The position numbers and the translations under genes are program-made. A stretch of 22,660 nucleotides of DNA. Source: Roseburia_C amylophila (GTDB lineage: Bacteria; Bacillota; Clostridia; Lachnospirales; Lachnospiraceae). Under the pieces are notes generated by a model. That model had not been told where the DNA came from and made no database searches. It saw nothing but the letters and a program-made list of their open reading frames with translations. This document shows positions 1 through 7,675 of this stretch, one piece after another (position 1 is the stretch's first letter; each line of letters begins with the position of its first letter). The stretch is taken from contig NZ_JAOQKI010000030.1 of the NCBI RefSeq assembly GCF_025567465.1, positions 1-22,660 on the forward strand, written 5' to 3'.

Positions 1-72
1 CTCTGCCCATTTGTAACTATTCACAAATCTTATATCAGTTTTTAACGTTTACACAAAACTTGAAACGGTCTC
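1..72. mobile_element. Putative right end of an IS256-family insertion sequence (body lies left of the window)
   Basis: Read on the minus strand from base 72, the sequence starts GAGACCGTTTCAAG and has TTGTGTAAA at positions 17-25 from the end. From memory, IS256 inverted repeats carry the same TTGTGTAAA block at the same offset. No transposase reading frame is visible in these 72 bases, so only the end is called. The rest of the element and its other terminus would be outside the window. A chance match in AT-rich DNA is possible. Confidence 0.38.
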
Positions 73-115
73 GAAATAGCATCTACTTTGGACGAGTGGG
101 ATGCTATTTCTTTTT
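73..115 (+). terminator. Intrinsic terminator, plus strand
   Basis: GAAATAGCATC (73-83) pairs perfectly with GATGCTATTTC (100-110). A few more pairs extend toward the loop, and TTTTT follows at 111-115. The T tract lies only on the plus-strand side, so this stops transcription coming from the left edge before it runs antisense into the radical SAM gene. It starts exactly where the IS-like end stops. Confidence 0.75.
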
Positions 116-125
116 ATTATTGCAA

Positions 126-1163
126 TTATCTATCTACATCTTTCCGCACAATCCCTTCTCCATCAAACTCCGGGATAAAGCTCTCCTCTGCCACATCTCC
201 TTCCTGGATGAAGCCATTTTCAATGCCAAGTTCAATCGCATAATCCACCACCGCATCATATTCCGCTTCCGTTACCCGGCGGCTTAATTCCGGATACTCC
301 CTGCACTGTGGCAGCGGCGTATACTGATTCATAATGCTGATAAAAATCTGACCGCCATAGGTCTTAAGAAGATAAGATATCACACGCTTGGAATCTTCCA
401 CACAGTCCGGCATAACAAGATGGCGCACAATGACGCCTTTTCTCATCAGAAGAGACTCCCCGGCTTCGCTGCGCTCCTGATATTCTGCTGCGTCAAATAT
501 CATATTATTCTGCTGTTCCAAAATTTTCTTTTTCTCATCTGCCAGAAATTCTACACTGCTGCCTTCTTTGCCTGCTGCCCGTTCGAAAACAAATTCCGGC
601 TCGCCTACCTGCCGCACCATTTCTGCAATTGCTGCACTGGCACAAGTAAAATAGTCCGCTGCATGAGAATACCTGCTGCTGATTGCGCTGTCAACATATT
701 TTAAATCAGGAAGATAAATATCCACATAACCCTCTAACAGGCGAAGTGTTTCCACCTTTTCATAGGAGCTGGTATTATAAACAACCGGAAGATAAAGTCC
801 CTGCTGCTTTGCCATCTTCAGTGCCCCAACCACCTGTGGTACAAAATGTCCTGCCGTTACCAGATTGATATTATTTGCACCCTTTTCCTGCAATTCCAGG
901 AAAATTTCTGCCAGCCGCTCTATACTTATTTCAATTCCAGCTTTTCCTGTGGCAATATTGTGATTCTGGCAGAAGATACAGCCTAAATTACAGCCGCTGA
1001 AAAATACCGTTCCGGAGCCATTCTGTCCGGAAATGCACGGTTCTTCCCACATATGAAGTGCTGCTCTTGCAGCCTTTATAGCTGCTGTCTGACCACAGAC
1101 TCCCATTTCACCTTTTTTACGATTTACCCCACATTCTCTTGGGCAGAGCATACAATTTTCCAT
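126..1163 (-). CDS. Radical SAM protein, PflX/PflA-like (COG1313 type)
   Basis: A 345-residue radical SAM enzyme. The cluster-binding CxxxCxxC is at C58, C62 and C65 (GCNLGCIFCQN), the same form as in pyruvate formate-lyase activating enzymes. An extra N-terminal cysteine set (C4, C7, C11, C23, within ENCMLCPRECGVN) is typical of the uncharacterised COG1313/PflX group and may bind a second metal site. The start at 1163 is preferred over the 1322 start of the open frame because homologous sequence begins at MENCMLC and a GAGGAAAGG ribosome site precedes it. The 53 extra upstream residues are basic and low-complexity. The gene is divergent from the phosphofructokinase gene. The PflX substrate is not established; no glycyl-radical enzyme is encoded nearby. 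Confidence 0.88.
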   Translation of the reverse strand: MENCMLCPRECGVNRKKGEMGVCGQTAAIKAARAALHMWEEPCISGQNGSGTVFFSGCNLGCIFCQNHNIATGKAGIEISIERLAEIFLELQEKGANNINLVTAGHFVPQVVGALKMAKQQGLYLPVVYNTSSYEKVETLRLLEGYVDIYLPDLKYVDSAISSRYSHAADYFTCASAAIAEMVRQVGEPEFVFERAAGKEGSSVEFLADEKKKILEQQNNMIFDAAEYQERSEAGESLLMRKGVIVRHLVMPDCVEDSKRVISYLLKTYGGQIFISIMNQYTPLPQCREYPELSRRVTEAEYDAVVDYAIELGIENGFIQEGDVAEESFIPEFDGEGIVRKDVDR

Positions 1164-1244
1164 CTCTTTTGCCTTTCCTCTATTTTCTTTTCCGGTTCTT
1201 CCCACTCCCGCCGGATTAGTCTTGCCTTTTCCGATTCTATCATA

Positions 1245-1302
1245 TATAGTTATTCTTGTAGGATATTTTCTTATCGTAACTATAACTTTTTTATATATCC
1301 TA
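1245..1302. repeat. Two interlocked inverted repeats in the divergent intergenic region
   Basis: TATAGTTA (1245-1252) pairs with TAACTATA (1277-1284), and TAGGATAT (1259-1266) pairs with ATATCCTA (1295-1302). Both pairs are perfect over 8 bases and they interleave in the order A-B-A'-B'. They lie between the divergent starts at 1163 and 1337, where promoters for both genes must sit. They could be operators for a shared regulator or a pseudoknot-forming leader. The region is AT-rich, so chance is a real alternative. I could not assign clear -35/-10 boxes. Confidence 0.4.
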
Positions 1303-1336
1303 ACACAAATCTTTGAAATCACAAAGGAGTCTGACT

Positions 1337-2578
1337 ATGAATACATCGATTCAAAACTGCATGGTTGCCCAGTCCGGCGGACCAACCGTTGCAATAAATG
1401 CAAGCCTTGCCGGTGTCATTAAAGGTGCTGCCGGCTGCTATGGCACTGTTTACGGTTCCGTAAATGGAATCTTAGGTATTTTAAATGAACATTATCTTAA
1501 CCTTTCCGAAATTATGGAATCAGACGATAATGCATTAGAGCGTCTGATTCACACACCGGCAATGTACCTTGGTTCCTGCCGTTTTAAGCTGCCGGATTTT
1601 ATGGATGATGATTCTTCTTATAACTATATTTTCAAACAGTTTGAAAAGCTGAATATCGGTGCATTCTTCTATATCGGCGGAAATGATTCCATGGATACCG
1701 TATTAAAGCTTTCCGAATATGCCGAGCGTATCGGAAGCAATGTACGCATTATTGGTATTCCAAAGACCATCGATAATGACCTGATGGTAACAGACCACAC
1801 TCCGGGATTTGGCTCTGCAGCCAAATATATTGCATCTTCTTTACTTGAAATCGCACATGATACATTTATCTATGCCGTAAAGAGTGTAACAATCGTAGAA
1901 ATTATGGGACGCGATGCCGGCTGGCTGACCGCCGCTTCCGCCCTTGCCAGAAACGAATACAGCGATGCACCGCATCTTATTTATCTTCCGGAATGCAATT
2001 TTGATAAAGATGAGTTCTTAACGGATGTGCGTGCTCTCTTAGAGGAACACAACAATATTATCATTGCGGTATCTGAAGGACTTCATGATGCAGAAGGCAA
2101 TTATATCTGTGCCGGAGAAAGCAAGGAAGATACCTTCGGTCACAGCCAGTTAAGCGGTGCCGGTAAAGCGCTGGAATATCTGATTAAAGACAATATCAAC
2201 GTAAAAGTCCGTTCTGTAGAAGTAAATGTATTACAACGTTGCGCTGCCCACCTTTCTTCTGCCACCGATTTAAATGAAGCAGTTGCTTCCGGTGAACATG
2301 CTGTTGCTTTTGCAAAACAGGGCATTACCGCTTCTATGGTAACCATGAACCGTACTTCCAATGCACCATATACCATCGAATACGGTTATGCAGAAATCAA
2401 AAATATTGCGAACGAAGCAAAATCCGTTCCAAGAGCATGGATTAACGAGCGTGGAAATGACGTTACCGAAGAAATGGTAGCATATCTTCTCCCACTGATT
2501 CAGGGCGAGACTTCCATTTCCTATGAAAATGGACTGCCAAATTATATGAACGTGTCACACCTGACTAACAAACGTTAG
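1337..2578 (+). CDS. pfp: 6-phosphofructokinase, probably pyrophosphate-dependent
   Basis: A 413-residue phosphofructokinase that phosphorylates fructose 6-phosphate in glycolysis. AQSGGPTVAINAS at the N-terminus, IPKTIDNDL (141-149), TDHTPGFGSAAK and MGRDAGW (190-196) are family signatures; D146 is the likely catalytic base of TIDND. Phosphoryl-donor choice tracks two residues in this family: ATP enzymes have Gly at both (GGDGS and PGTIDND), PPi enzymes have Asp and Lys. Here they are D117 (GGNDS) and K143 (PKTIDND), pointing to PPi. N116 replaces the usual Asp of GGDGS/GGDDS. Start 1337 is set by AAAGGAGT six bases upstream; an earlier in-frame start at 1313 lacks this. The donor is inferred, not shown. 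Confidence 0.93.
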   Translation: MNTSIQNCMVAQSGGPTVAINASLAGVIKGAAGCYGTVYGSVNGILGILNEHYLNLSEIMESDDNALERLIHTPAMYLGSCRFKLPDFMDDDSSYNYIFKQFEKLNIGAFFYIGGNDSMDTVLKLSEYAERIGSNVRIIGIPKTIDNDLMVTDHTPGFGSAAKYIASSLLEIAHDTFIYAVKSVTIVEIMGRDAGWLTAASALARNEYSDAPHLIYLPECNFDKDEFLTDVRALLEEHNNIIIAVSEGLHDAEGNYICAGESKEDTFGHSQLSGAGKALEYLIKDNINVKVRSVEVNVLQRCAAHLSSATDLNEAVASGEHAVAFAKQGITASMVTMNRTSNAPYTIEYGYAEIKNIANEAKSVPRAWINERGNDVTEEMVAYLLPLIQGETSISYENGLPNYMNVSHLTNKR

Positions 2579-2592
2579 TTACCTGCATATAC

Positions 2593-2650
2593 AAAATCCG
2601 CTGTCCCGGTTGAGACATTTTAATCAGTCTTTTCCGATACAGCGGATTTT
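2593..2650. terminator. Bidirectional terminator between convergent genes
   Basis: AAAATCCGCTGT (2593-2604) pairs perfectly with ACAGCGGATTTT (2639-2650), giving A/T tracts on both sides of a GC-rich core. Inner pairs CGG/CCG (2607-2609, 2634-2636) and AGAC/GTCT (2613-2616, 2627-2630) extend the stem. It separates the plus-strand phosphofructokinase gene from the minus-strand hydrolase, and its last base overlaps the hydrolase stop codon. Confidence 0.85.
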
Positions 2651-3567
2651 TATTCCGAAATCATCTCAATGAATTTGCCGACTTCAGCCCATGCCCGCTT
2701 GGATTCCGGCATCATAAGCATTGCCATCTGGAATACATGAAACATTCCTTCGTAAATGCTTAAGCGGACTTTTACGCCCTGCTTCTTTGCCTTTTCTGCT
2801 ACGGATGTGGAATCACTCAAAAGCATCTCATAAGAACCTACCTGAATCAGCATTGGCGGAAATCCTGTGAAGTCACCAAACAACGGTGAAATATAAGGAT
2901 TCGTTTCGTCTGCGTCTCCTACATAATCCTTATTATAAATGAGACTGTCTCTTGTATTTCCAAATAAAGGGTCCCGCTCATAATTCGTATCATAGGATTC
3001 ACCACTGGCAGTCAGATCTGTCCAGGGAGACATAGCAATCAGTCCGCAGGGAAGTGCTTTCCCATGATCCTTTAAGTACATGCAAAGTGCCAATGCCAGT
3101 CCACCTCCGGCAGAATCACCTGCCACAATAATCTGTTCCGGCTTAAATCCACAGCTTAGCAGCCATTCATAGGCTTCCACCGTATCTTCCAATGCTGCCG
3201 GAAAAGGATGCTCCGGTGCCACGCGGTAATCGATGGTCAGCACACTGATTCCTCTTCCCACCTCGCTGTAAAGTCCGGCAAAGGTGCGGTAGGCATTTCG
3301 CATTTTTCCAATATACCCGCCACCATGCAGCTGCAGAACTACTTTATCTTCCCTCGGATTCTGCATGGAGGTTAAAAGCTCCATTTCAAACTGTGGCATC
3401 TTAATTTTCTGCATCAGAAAACAGTCCGGGCATTTCCACGCCGGTTCCACCATTTTCTTACGAAGCTCTCCGGTCTTTAATTTTCTTCCTATCAAGTTAT
3501 CACTTGCAAAACGGGCAATTAGGTCACGGATGACTCTGCCCTGTACACTCGTCTTACTTTCTTCCAT
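2650..3567 (-). CDS. Alpha/beta hydrolase (hormone-sensitive-lipase type esterase)
   Basis: A 305-residue serine esterase/lipase. The oxyanion-hole motif HGGGY is at 81-85, the nucleophile S152 lies in GDSAGGG, and D252 and H277 (GMFHVFQ) complete the expected triad, in the order of the hormone-sensitive-lipase family. There is no signal peptide, so it should be cytosolic. ATG at 3567 is chosen; a GTG at 3573 is also in frame, but AAGGTG sits where a ribosome site for the ATG would be. The DUF6320 gene stop (3570-3572) is two bases upstream, so the genes are translationally coupled. It is the last gene of a three-gene cassette behind an HxxxDG acyltransferase, suggesting a pair that adds and removes an acyl group. 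Substrate unknown. Confidence 0.88.
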   Translation of the reverse strand: MEESKTSVQGRVIRDLIARFASDNLIGRKLKTGELRKKMVEPAWKCPDCFLMQKIKMPQFEMELLTSMQNPREDKVVLQLHGGGYIGKMRNAYRTFAGLYSEVGRGISVLTIDYRVAPEHPFPAALEDTVEAYEWLLSCGFKPEQIIVAGDSAGGGLALALCMYLKDHGKALPCGLIAMSPWTDLTASGESYDTNYERDPLFGNTRDSLIYNKDYVGDADETNPYISPLFGDFTGFPPMLIQVGSYEMLLSDSTSVAEKAKKQGVKVRLSIYEGMFHVFQMAMLMMPESKRAWAEVGKFIEMISE

Positions 3568-3569
3568 AA

Positions 3570-4235
3570 TCACCTTACATGAAATCTTCTCTTTAACTCT
3601 AGTCTGGCTCTGCGGTCACCGATAATCAGCGTTCCTAGGAATAAAAATACCGATATTCCAAATGCCAGTTCACTTAAGCCCGGATGGGTCACGATGTGAA
3701 GTGCTATCAAAAGCAGCGGTATCAGGCTACATACAATTCCAAACAACTGGAACATCAGATAACTCTGCCAGTTTCTGGAATTGATAATCATGAGCAGAAC
3801 AATACCTGCATCTAACAGCATAATGCCTGCCGGAAGCACATAATTAACCGACCAGCCATGGAATCCCACTATCCAGTCAATCAGAATCACATATAAAATT
3901 CCGGATAATGTGGTTGCTATAATTTTCGTCCGATATCCATTATTGCTTAAAATATCCAGCCGGAAAATCAGGAACAGATACCAAAGTCCTGCAATTGCAA
4001 TCAGGCTCCAGAGTTTTCCCTGATACCAGATATAATTGAGATAGCCTGCTGCCACACTGCCTAATAGCACCAGAAAGAATATAATATTTGTCACAAATTT
4101 TAATCTTCTGGTGGGAATCCATGCATCCGGATAGGTATTGTGTCCTTCTTCTCCCTCTTCTAATACACTGTGGCACAGCGGACAGATCTGGCTGTCATCT
4201 AAGATTTCCACATTACAGTTCTTACATTTACTCAT
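3570..4235 (-). CDS. DUF6320-type membrane protein with N-terminal zinc ribbon
   Basis: 221 residues. C4, C7, C18 and C21 (CKNC and CPLC) form a zinc-ribbon-like knuckle, followed by about six hydrophobic helices from residue 42 to near the C-terminus and a basic tail (DRRARLELKRRFHVR). The family, as I recall it, is DUF6320; no biochemical role is known to me. The start at 4235 puts the ribbon at the N-terminus and overlaps the end of the acyltransferase gene (stop 4228-4230) by eight bases, so translation is probably coupled. A start at 4247 is also open. Being between an acyltransferase and an esterase, it may anchor or regulate them at the membrane (inference). Confidence 0.8.
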   Translation of the reverse strand: MSKCKNCNVEILDDSQICPLCHSVLEEGEEGHNTYPDAWIPTRRLKFVTNIIFFLVLLGSVAAGYLNYIWYQGKLWSLIAIAGLWYLFLIFRLDILSNNGYRTKIIATTLSGILYVILIDWIVGFHGWSVNYVLPAGIMLLDAGIVLLMIINSRNWQSYLMFQLFGIVCSLIPLLLIALHIVTHPGLSELAFGISVFLFLGTLIIGDRRARLELKRRFHVR

Positions 4236-5688
4236 AATACACACCATTACTTTCTATTTCCACATTCAGACCATCCTCTGACAGTTTCCGGAAAAATCCA
4301 CGCTGCAGGGATGTATCTTTTAAAACAGAACTAAAGGTAAATGCCAGCGTATCCTGATAGGAACAAATCGTTCCCTTGATATTCTGTCCCTTTGACATGG
4401 CAAGGAATGCATAAAACATCTTGATATATGGCTGGTAATCCTCTTCCACTTTCACATTTCCAATGTTGGTTACGGTTGATGTATTTGCCAGTGCTGCCGA
4501 TGTATACACATAACGCATGGCAATATTTTTCAAAAACAGCGGTACTGCTCTTGCAACCAATAATTTTTCATTGGAAACATTATAGGAAAACAGTTCCTCT
4601 AAATGCTCTTTATTAATCTGTTGATGAAGACTCTCTGTAGTAATCTTCAATACTTCTTCAAACGTATAGGAATCCTCCACCGGTTCAAACTCTGCAGATA
4701 CTACCGTAAAAAAGTTCTTGGTGGTAATGGAATTAAAATATGGTCTTAAATTCACCGGAACCGCCACACGAATCGGACGTTTGTCCGGCATGCCATGCAG
4801 ATATTCCCGGTATACGCTGTAAGCAAATGCCGCAACCAGATACTCATTGATGCTGACACCATATTTATGACATACCTCTTTCAATGCCGGAATCTTTACA
4901 AATCCATGAATCACTCCAAATTCATCGGTTCGTAATTTTTCCCCTTTGATAAGATATGCTTTCTTTGTCTTATATCCCTTGGCATAGCTGTGCTTGTAAT
5001 TTTTAAGGAAGCTGTCCTCACGGTTCATGGATGTGTCGCTGCTTAACTTATCTCCCAGCTTCTCCTTCAGTTCCGGATGCACCAGTCTTAAATACTGATA
5101 GGTCAGCTCCTTTAAGAAATTGATTCCGCCCATGCCATCTGTCAGTACATGAAAAACCTCAAGGTTAATCCGGCATTTATAATAAGTTACCCGGAAAAGA
5201 TAGCTGTGGTTCTTATTCTGTCTGATAAAACGGCATGGAAAATGTCTTTCTTCCTGTACTCTTGGAGCACTCTTGCCATTTTCTTCAAAATAATACCAGA
5301 AAATCCCCTGACGCAGTCTTAAGTTAAAGCCCGGAAATTTTGGAAGTACGATATCCAGTGCCTGCTGCAGATACTCCGGCTGCACCTCTTCCTTTAAGGT
5401 AACTGCAATCCGGTACACATTGCTCATTGATTCTCCTGCAATGACCGGAAAAAGATGTGCCGTATTATCCAGCCGGTCCCATTTGATATCGGTATGACGA
5501 CGCTTATTATCTTCTGCTTTCCGCTGCTGCTTCTCCTGCTTTTCTAGTTCCTTTGAAGCGGCTTTTTCGTGCCGGCTCTGCTCTTTGACCGCCTGCTTTT
5601 CCTGCTTGCTTTCTGCTTTGGCAGCGGCTTTCTCCTGCTTTATCTTCTCTTTATTTTGTTGTCTTAGCTTTTTTTCTTCTTTACTCAT
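4228..5688 (-). CDS. Condensation/alcohol acetyltransferase-like HxxxDG acyltransferase with charged N-terminal coiled coil
   Basis: 486 residues. Residues 2-65 are almost entirely K, E, Q, A and R with repeated EKQ/EKAA units, predicting a long charged helix or coiled coil. From about residue 70 (WDRLDNTAHLFP) it resembles the CoA-dependent acyltransferase/NRPS-condensation superfamily, with the catalytic HxxxDG at H180-G185 (HVLTDG). No carrier-protein or adenylation domain is present, so a free-standing acyl transfer to an alcohol or amine is likelier than peptide synthesis. The start at 5688 has no ribosome site; a promoter ends about seven bases before the ATG (see 5696-5724). It heads a coupled cassette with DUF6320 and an esterase. 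Acyl donor and acceptor are unknown. Confidence 0.82.
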   Translation of the reverse strand: MSKEEKKLRQQNKEKIKQEKAAAKAESKQEKQAVKEQSRHEKAASKELEKQEKQQRKAEDNKRRHTDIKWDRLDNTAHLFPVIAGESMSNVYRIAVTLKEEVQPEYLQQALDIVLPKFPGFNLRLRQGIFWYYFEENGKSAPRVQEERHFPCRFIRQNKNHSYLFRVTYYKCRINLEVFHVLTDGMGGINFLKELTYQYLRLVHPELKEKLGDKLSSDTSMNREDSFLKNYKHSYAKGYKTKKAYLIKGEKLRTDEFGVIHGFVKIPALKEVCHKYGVSINEYLVAAFAYSVYREYLHGMPDKRPIRVAVPVNLRPYFNSITTKNFFTVVSAEFEPVEDSYTFEEVLKITTESLHQQINKEHLEELFSYNVSNEKLLVARAVPLFLKNIAMRYVYTSAALANTSTVTNIGNVKVEEDYQPYIKMFYAFLAMSKGQNIKGTICSYQDTLAFTFSSVLKDTSLQRGFFRKLSEDGLNVEIESNGVYYE

Positions 5689-5695
5689 AACGAAT

Positions 5696-5724
5696 ATTAT
5701 AAAATAATACGCATAAAAATACAA
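5696..5724 (-). promoter_or_regulatory. Promoter predicted to give a leaderless mRNA for the acyltransferase cassette
   Basis: On the minus strand, TTGTAT (5724-5719) and a consensus TATAAT (5701-5696) are separated by exactly 17 bases. The ATG at 5688 begins eight bases after the -10 box, where transcription would start. No Shine-Dalgarno sequence lies between. It falls right after the sensor kinase stop at 5734. Confidence 0.7.
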
Positions 5725-5733
5725 CCGGCGTTT

Positions 5734-6882
5734 CTAAGCTGTCGGCATTTTTCGTCTCGGCAGGCAGACCTTAAATGTTGTCCGGCCGTTTTCACTCATT
5801 ACACGGATGGTTCCTCCATGCAGATCCACCAGTTCTTTTGCGATGGCAAGTCCCAGACCCGCTCCTCCGCTGTTGGTCTGTCTCGCTTCATCCCGCCGAT
5901 AGAATTTGTCAAAAATACGCTGCTGTTCTTCCGGTGATATGGTCTGCCCCTGATTACTGAACAGGATAACGGTTCCCGGTGGCTCCTCCCATGCGGAAAT
6001 AACAATGGTACTGTCCGGGTTGCTGTAGGCAATGGCATTTTTTAATATGTTATTGAAAATCCGCGCCAGCTTATCTGCATCCCCATATACTTTGCAGTTT
6101 TCATCAGCCCGTATTTCCACTTTCTTATGTTCCGGTGCAAGAAGCGGGTAGACTTCATCCGACAGCTGCATCAGCATATAATAAAGGTCTATCTCTGTCG
6201 TTGCCAGTTCAATATCCTGCCGGTTAAAACGGGTAATGTCAAAAAATTCATTCACCAGAACTTCCAGTCTCAGTGCTTTGTCCAGGGTGACATGGATAAA
6301 TTTATCCTGCTGCTCTTTTGAAATATCCGGCATCTCCTCTAATAATTTCAGATACCCAATCACAGAGGTAAGCGGTGTCCGGATATCGTGGGCAAGATAC
6401 AATACCAGCTCATCCTTCTTCTTCTCTGCCATCTGAATATCATAAAGCTGCCGGTTTAAAGTTGCATTCACGCTGTTTAACTTTTCTTCCATGGCAGCCA
6501 TTTCCTTTGACATGCGGATCTGTCTGCCATCATGATGCACCAATGCATTGATTCCGTCATCGATTTCCTGAAAATATTTTGTAAATGAATTTAAAAAGAA
6601 ATAAAACATCAGACAGAATACCAATGCAATTGCCCCAAAGAAAATCAGTTCGAAGTGATTTCCGATATTATGCCAATAGAAATCTCTCGCATCTTCATAA
6701 GTCATGCTGGTAAAATCATAAAGAAACCTTACAATTCCATCCGCAAATCTGCCCTGCAGCACATACTGGTAGAGAAACCAGATGCCAAAGAAAGCTCCTG
6801 CCATCAGTAATATAATCCGGGAAAATATTTTTCGTCTTACCGGTGCAAAATCCAGTTTTTTATTATTATTGTCATCCTTCAA
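5734..6882 (-). CDS. VanS-like sensor histidine kinase
   Basis: A membrane sensor kinase of the VanS type. With the TTG start at 6882 it is 382 residues. Two transmembrane helices (about residues 20-42 and 77-98) flank a short extracellular loop of about 35 residues, too small for a large ligand domain. The phosphoacceptor is H165 in LAHDIRTPLTSVIGYL, followed by the N box (NNILKNAIAYS), an atypical G1 box (FSNQG rather than DxG) and GGAGLGLAIA. An alternative GTG start at 6930 has a better ribosome site (AAGGA, five bases away) but would overlap the regulator gene by 59 bases instead of 11; the choice is uncertain. It pairs with the regulator just upstream. No D-Ala-D-Lac or D-Ala-D-Ser ligase genes are present. 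Confidence 0.88.
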   Translation of the reverse strand: MKDDNNNKKLDFAPVRRKIFSRIILLMAGAFFGIWFLYQYVLQGRFADGIVRFLYDFTSMTYEDARDFYWHNIGNHFELIFFGAIALVFCLMFYFFLNSFTKYFQEIDDGINALVHHDGRQIRMSKEMAAMEEKLNSVNATLNRQLYDIQMAEKKKDELVLYLAHDIRTPLTSVIGYLKLLEEMPDISKEQQDKFIHVTLDKALRLEVLVNEFFDITRFNRQDIELATTEIDLYYMLMQLSDEVYPLLAPEHKKVEIRADENCKVYGDADKLARIFNNILKNAIAYSNPDSTIVISAWEEPPGTVILFSNQGQTISPEEQQRIFDKFYRRDEARQTNSGGAGLGLAIAKELVDLHGGTIRVMSENGRTTFKVCLPRRKMPTA

Positions 6883-7675
6883 TCTTATATCCCACTCCCC
6901 ATACTGTCTTAATGTATTTTGGACGTTCACCGGTATCCTTAAGTTTCTCCCGCAGATGCCGGATGTGAACGGTTATGGTATTGTTGCTTTTGCTATAATA
7001 TTCGTCTTTCCAGATAATATGAAACAGCTCTTCCGCACTGAGTACCCTGCCTTTTGCTTCACACAACGCCTGCAAAATCGTAAATTCTGTCGGTGTAAGT
7101 GAAATCTCATCTCCATCCAGATAGCATTCATGTGCACATTTCTTTAACAAAATTCCACGGCATATAATAGTATCATCCGATTCCGTTCCTGCATGATTTG
7201 ATGCATAAGTTCCATCTGCCGCATCATATAAACCATTTGCAGATGTATTTTCTATTATATTACCGTCGAAAGACATATTCTCTGCCGGCTGGTCCGTCCT
7301 TGCTCCATAGCGCTCATAACGGCGTAACTGTGCCTTCACTCTTGCAACCAGTTCCAGCGGAAGAAACGGTTTTGTCACATAATCATCTGCTCCTATGGTA
7401 AGTCCGGTTACTTTATCCACTTCGGAATCTTTTGCAGTTAACATAATAACCGGATAATTCTCTTTTTTTCGAATCCGGCGGCACAGCTCCAGTCCACTAA
7501 TCCCCGGCAGCATAATATCCAAAATTGCAAGGTCAATTTTCTCATGCTCTATTGCATCTATTGCTGTATCTCCATCGTAACACTTGATTACGTCAAACTT
7601 CTCACTTACCAGATATATCTCTACTAAGTCTGCAATCTCCTTCTCATCATCCACCACAAGAATACGGTTTTTCAT
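6872..7675 (-). CDS. VanR-like OmpR-family response regulator with a long interdomain linker
   Basis: 267 residues. The receiver domain (1-120) has the acidic pair D9/D10, phosphoacceptor D53 (LDIMLPG), T80 and K102 (TKPF). The C-terminal winged helix (about 172-267) has PTEFTILQALC and the recognition-helix segment NNTITVHIRHLREKL. VanR-type proteins are usually near 230 residues; here about 35-40 extra residues lie at 125-170, rich in Gly, Ala, Asn, Ser and Asp, apparently a flexible linker. ATG 7675 follows GGAGGG seven bases upstream. The kinase gene overlaps its 3' end. It has its own extended -10 promoter (7711-7719) and a ribosome site that a read-through hairpin would mask. Confidence 0.92.
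   Translation of the reverse strand: MKNRILVVDDEKEIADLVEIYLVSEKFDVIKCYDGDTAIDAIEHEKIDLAILDIMLPGISGLELCRRIRKKENYPVIMLTAKDSEVDKVTGLTIGADDYVTKPFLPLELVARVKAQLRRYERYGARTDQPAENMSFDGNIIENTSANGLYDAADGTYASNHAGTESDDTIICRGILLKKCAHECYLDGDEISLTPTEFTILQALCEAKGRVLSAEELFHIIWKDEYYSKSNNTITVHIRHLREKLKDTGERPKYIKTVWGVGYKIEG

Noticed and set aside
60..287. A 75-codon plus-strand frame
   Set aside because: It runs through the terminator hairpin and antisense to the radical SAM gene.
5734..7675. Vancomycin resistance cluster
   Set aside because: Only the VanR/VanS-like pair is present; no ligase, dehydrogenase or dipeptidase gene is nearby.
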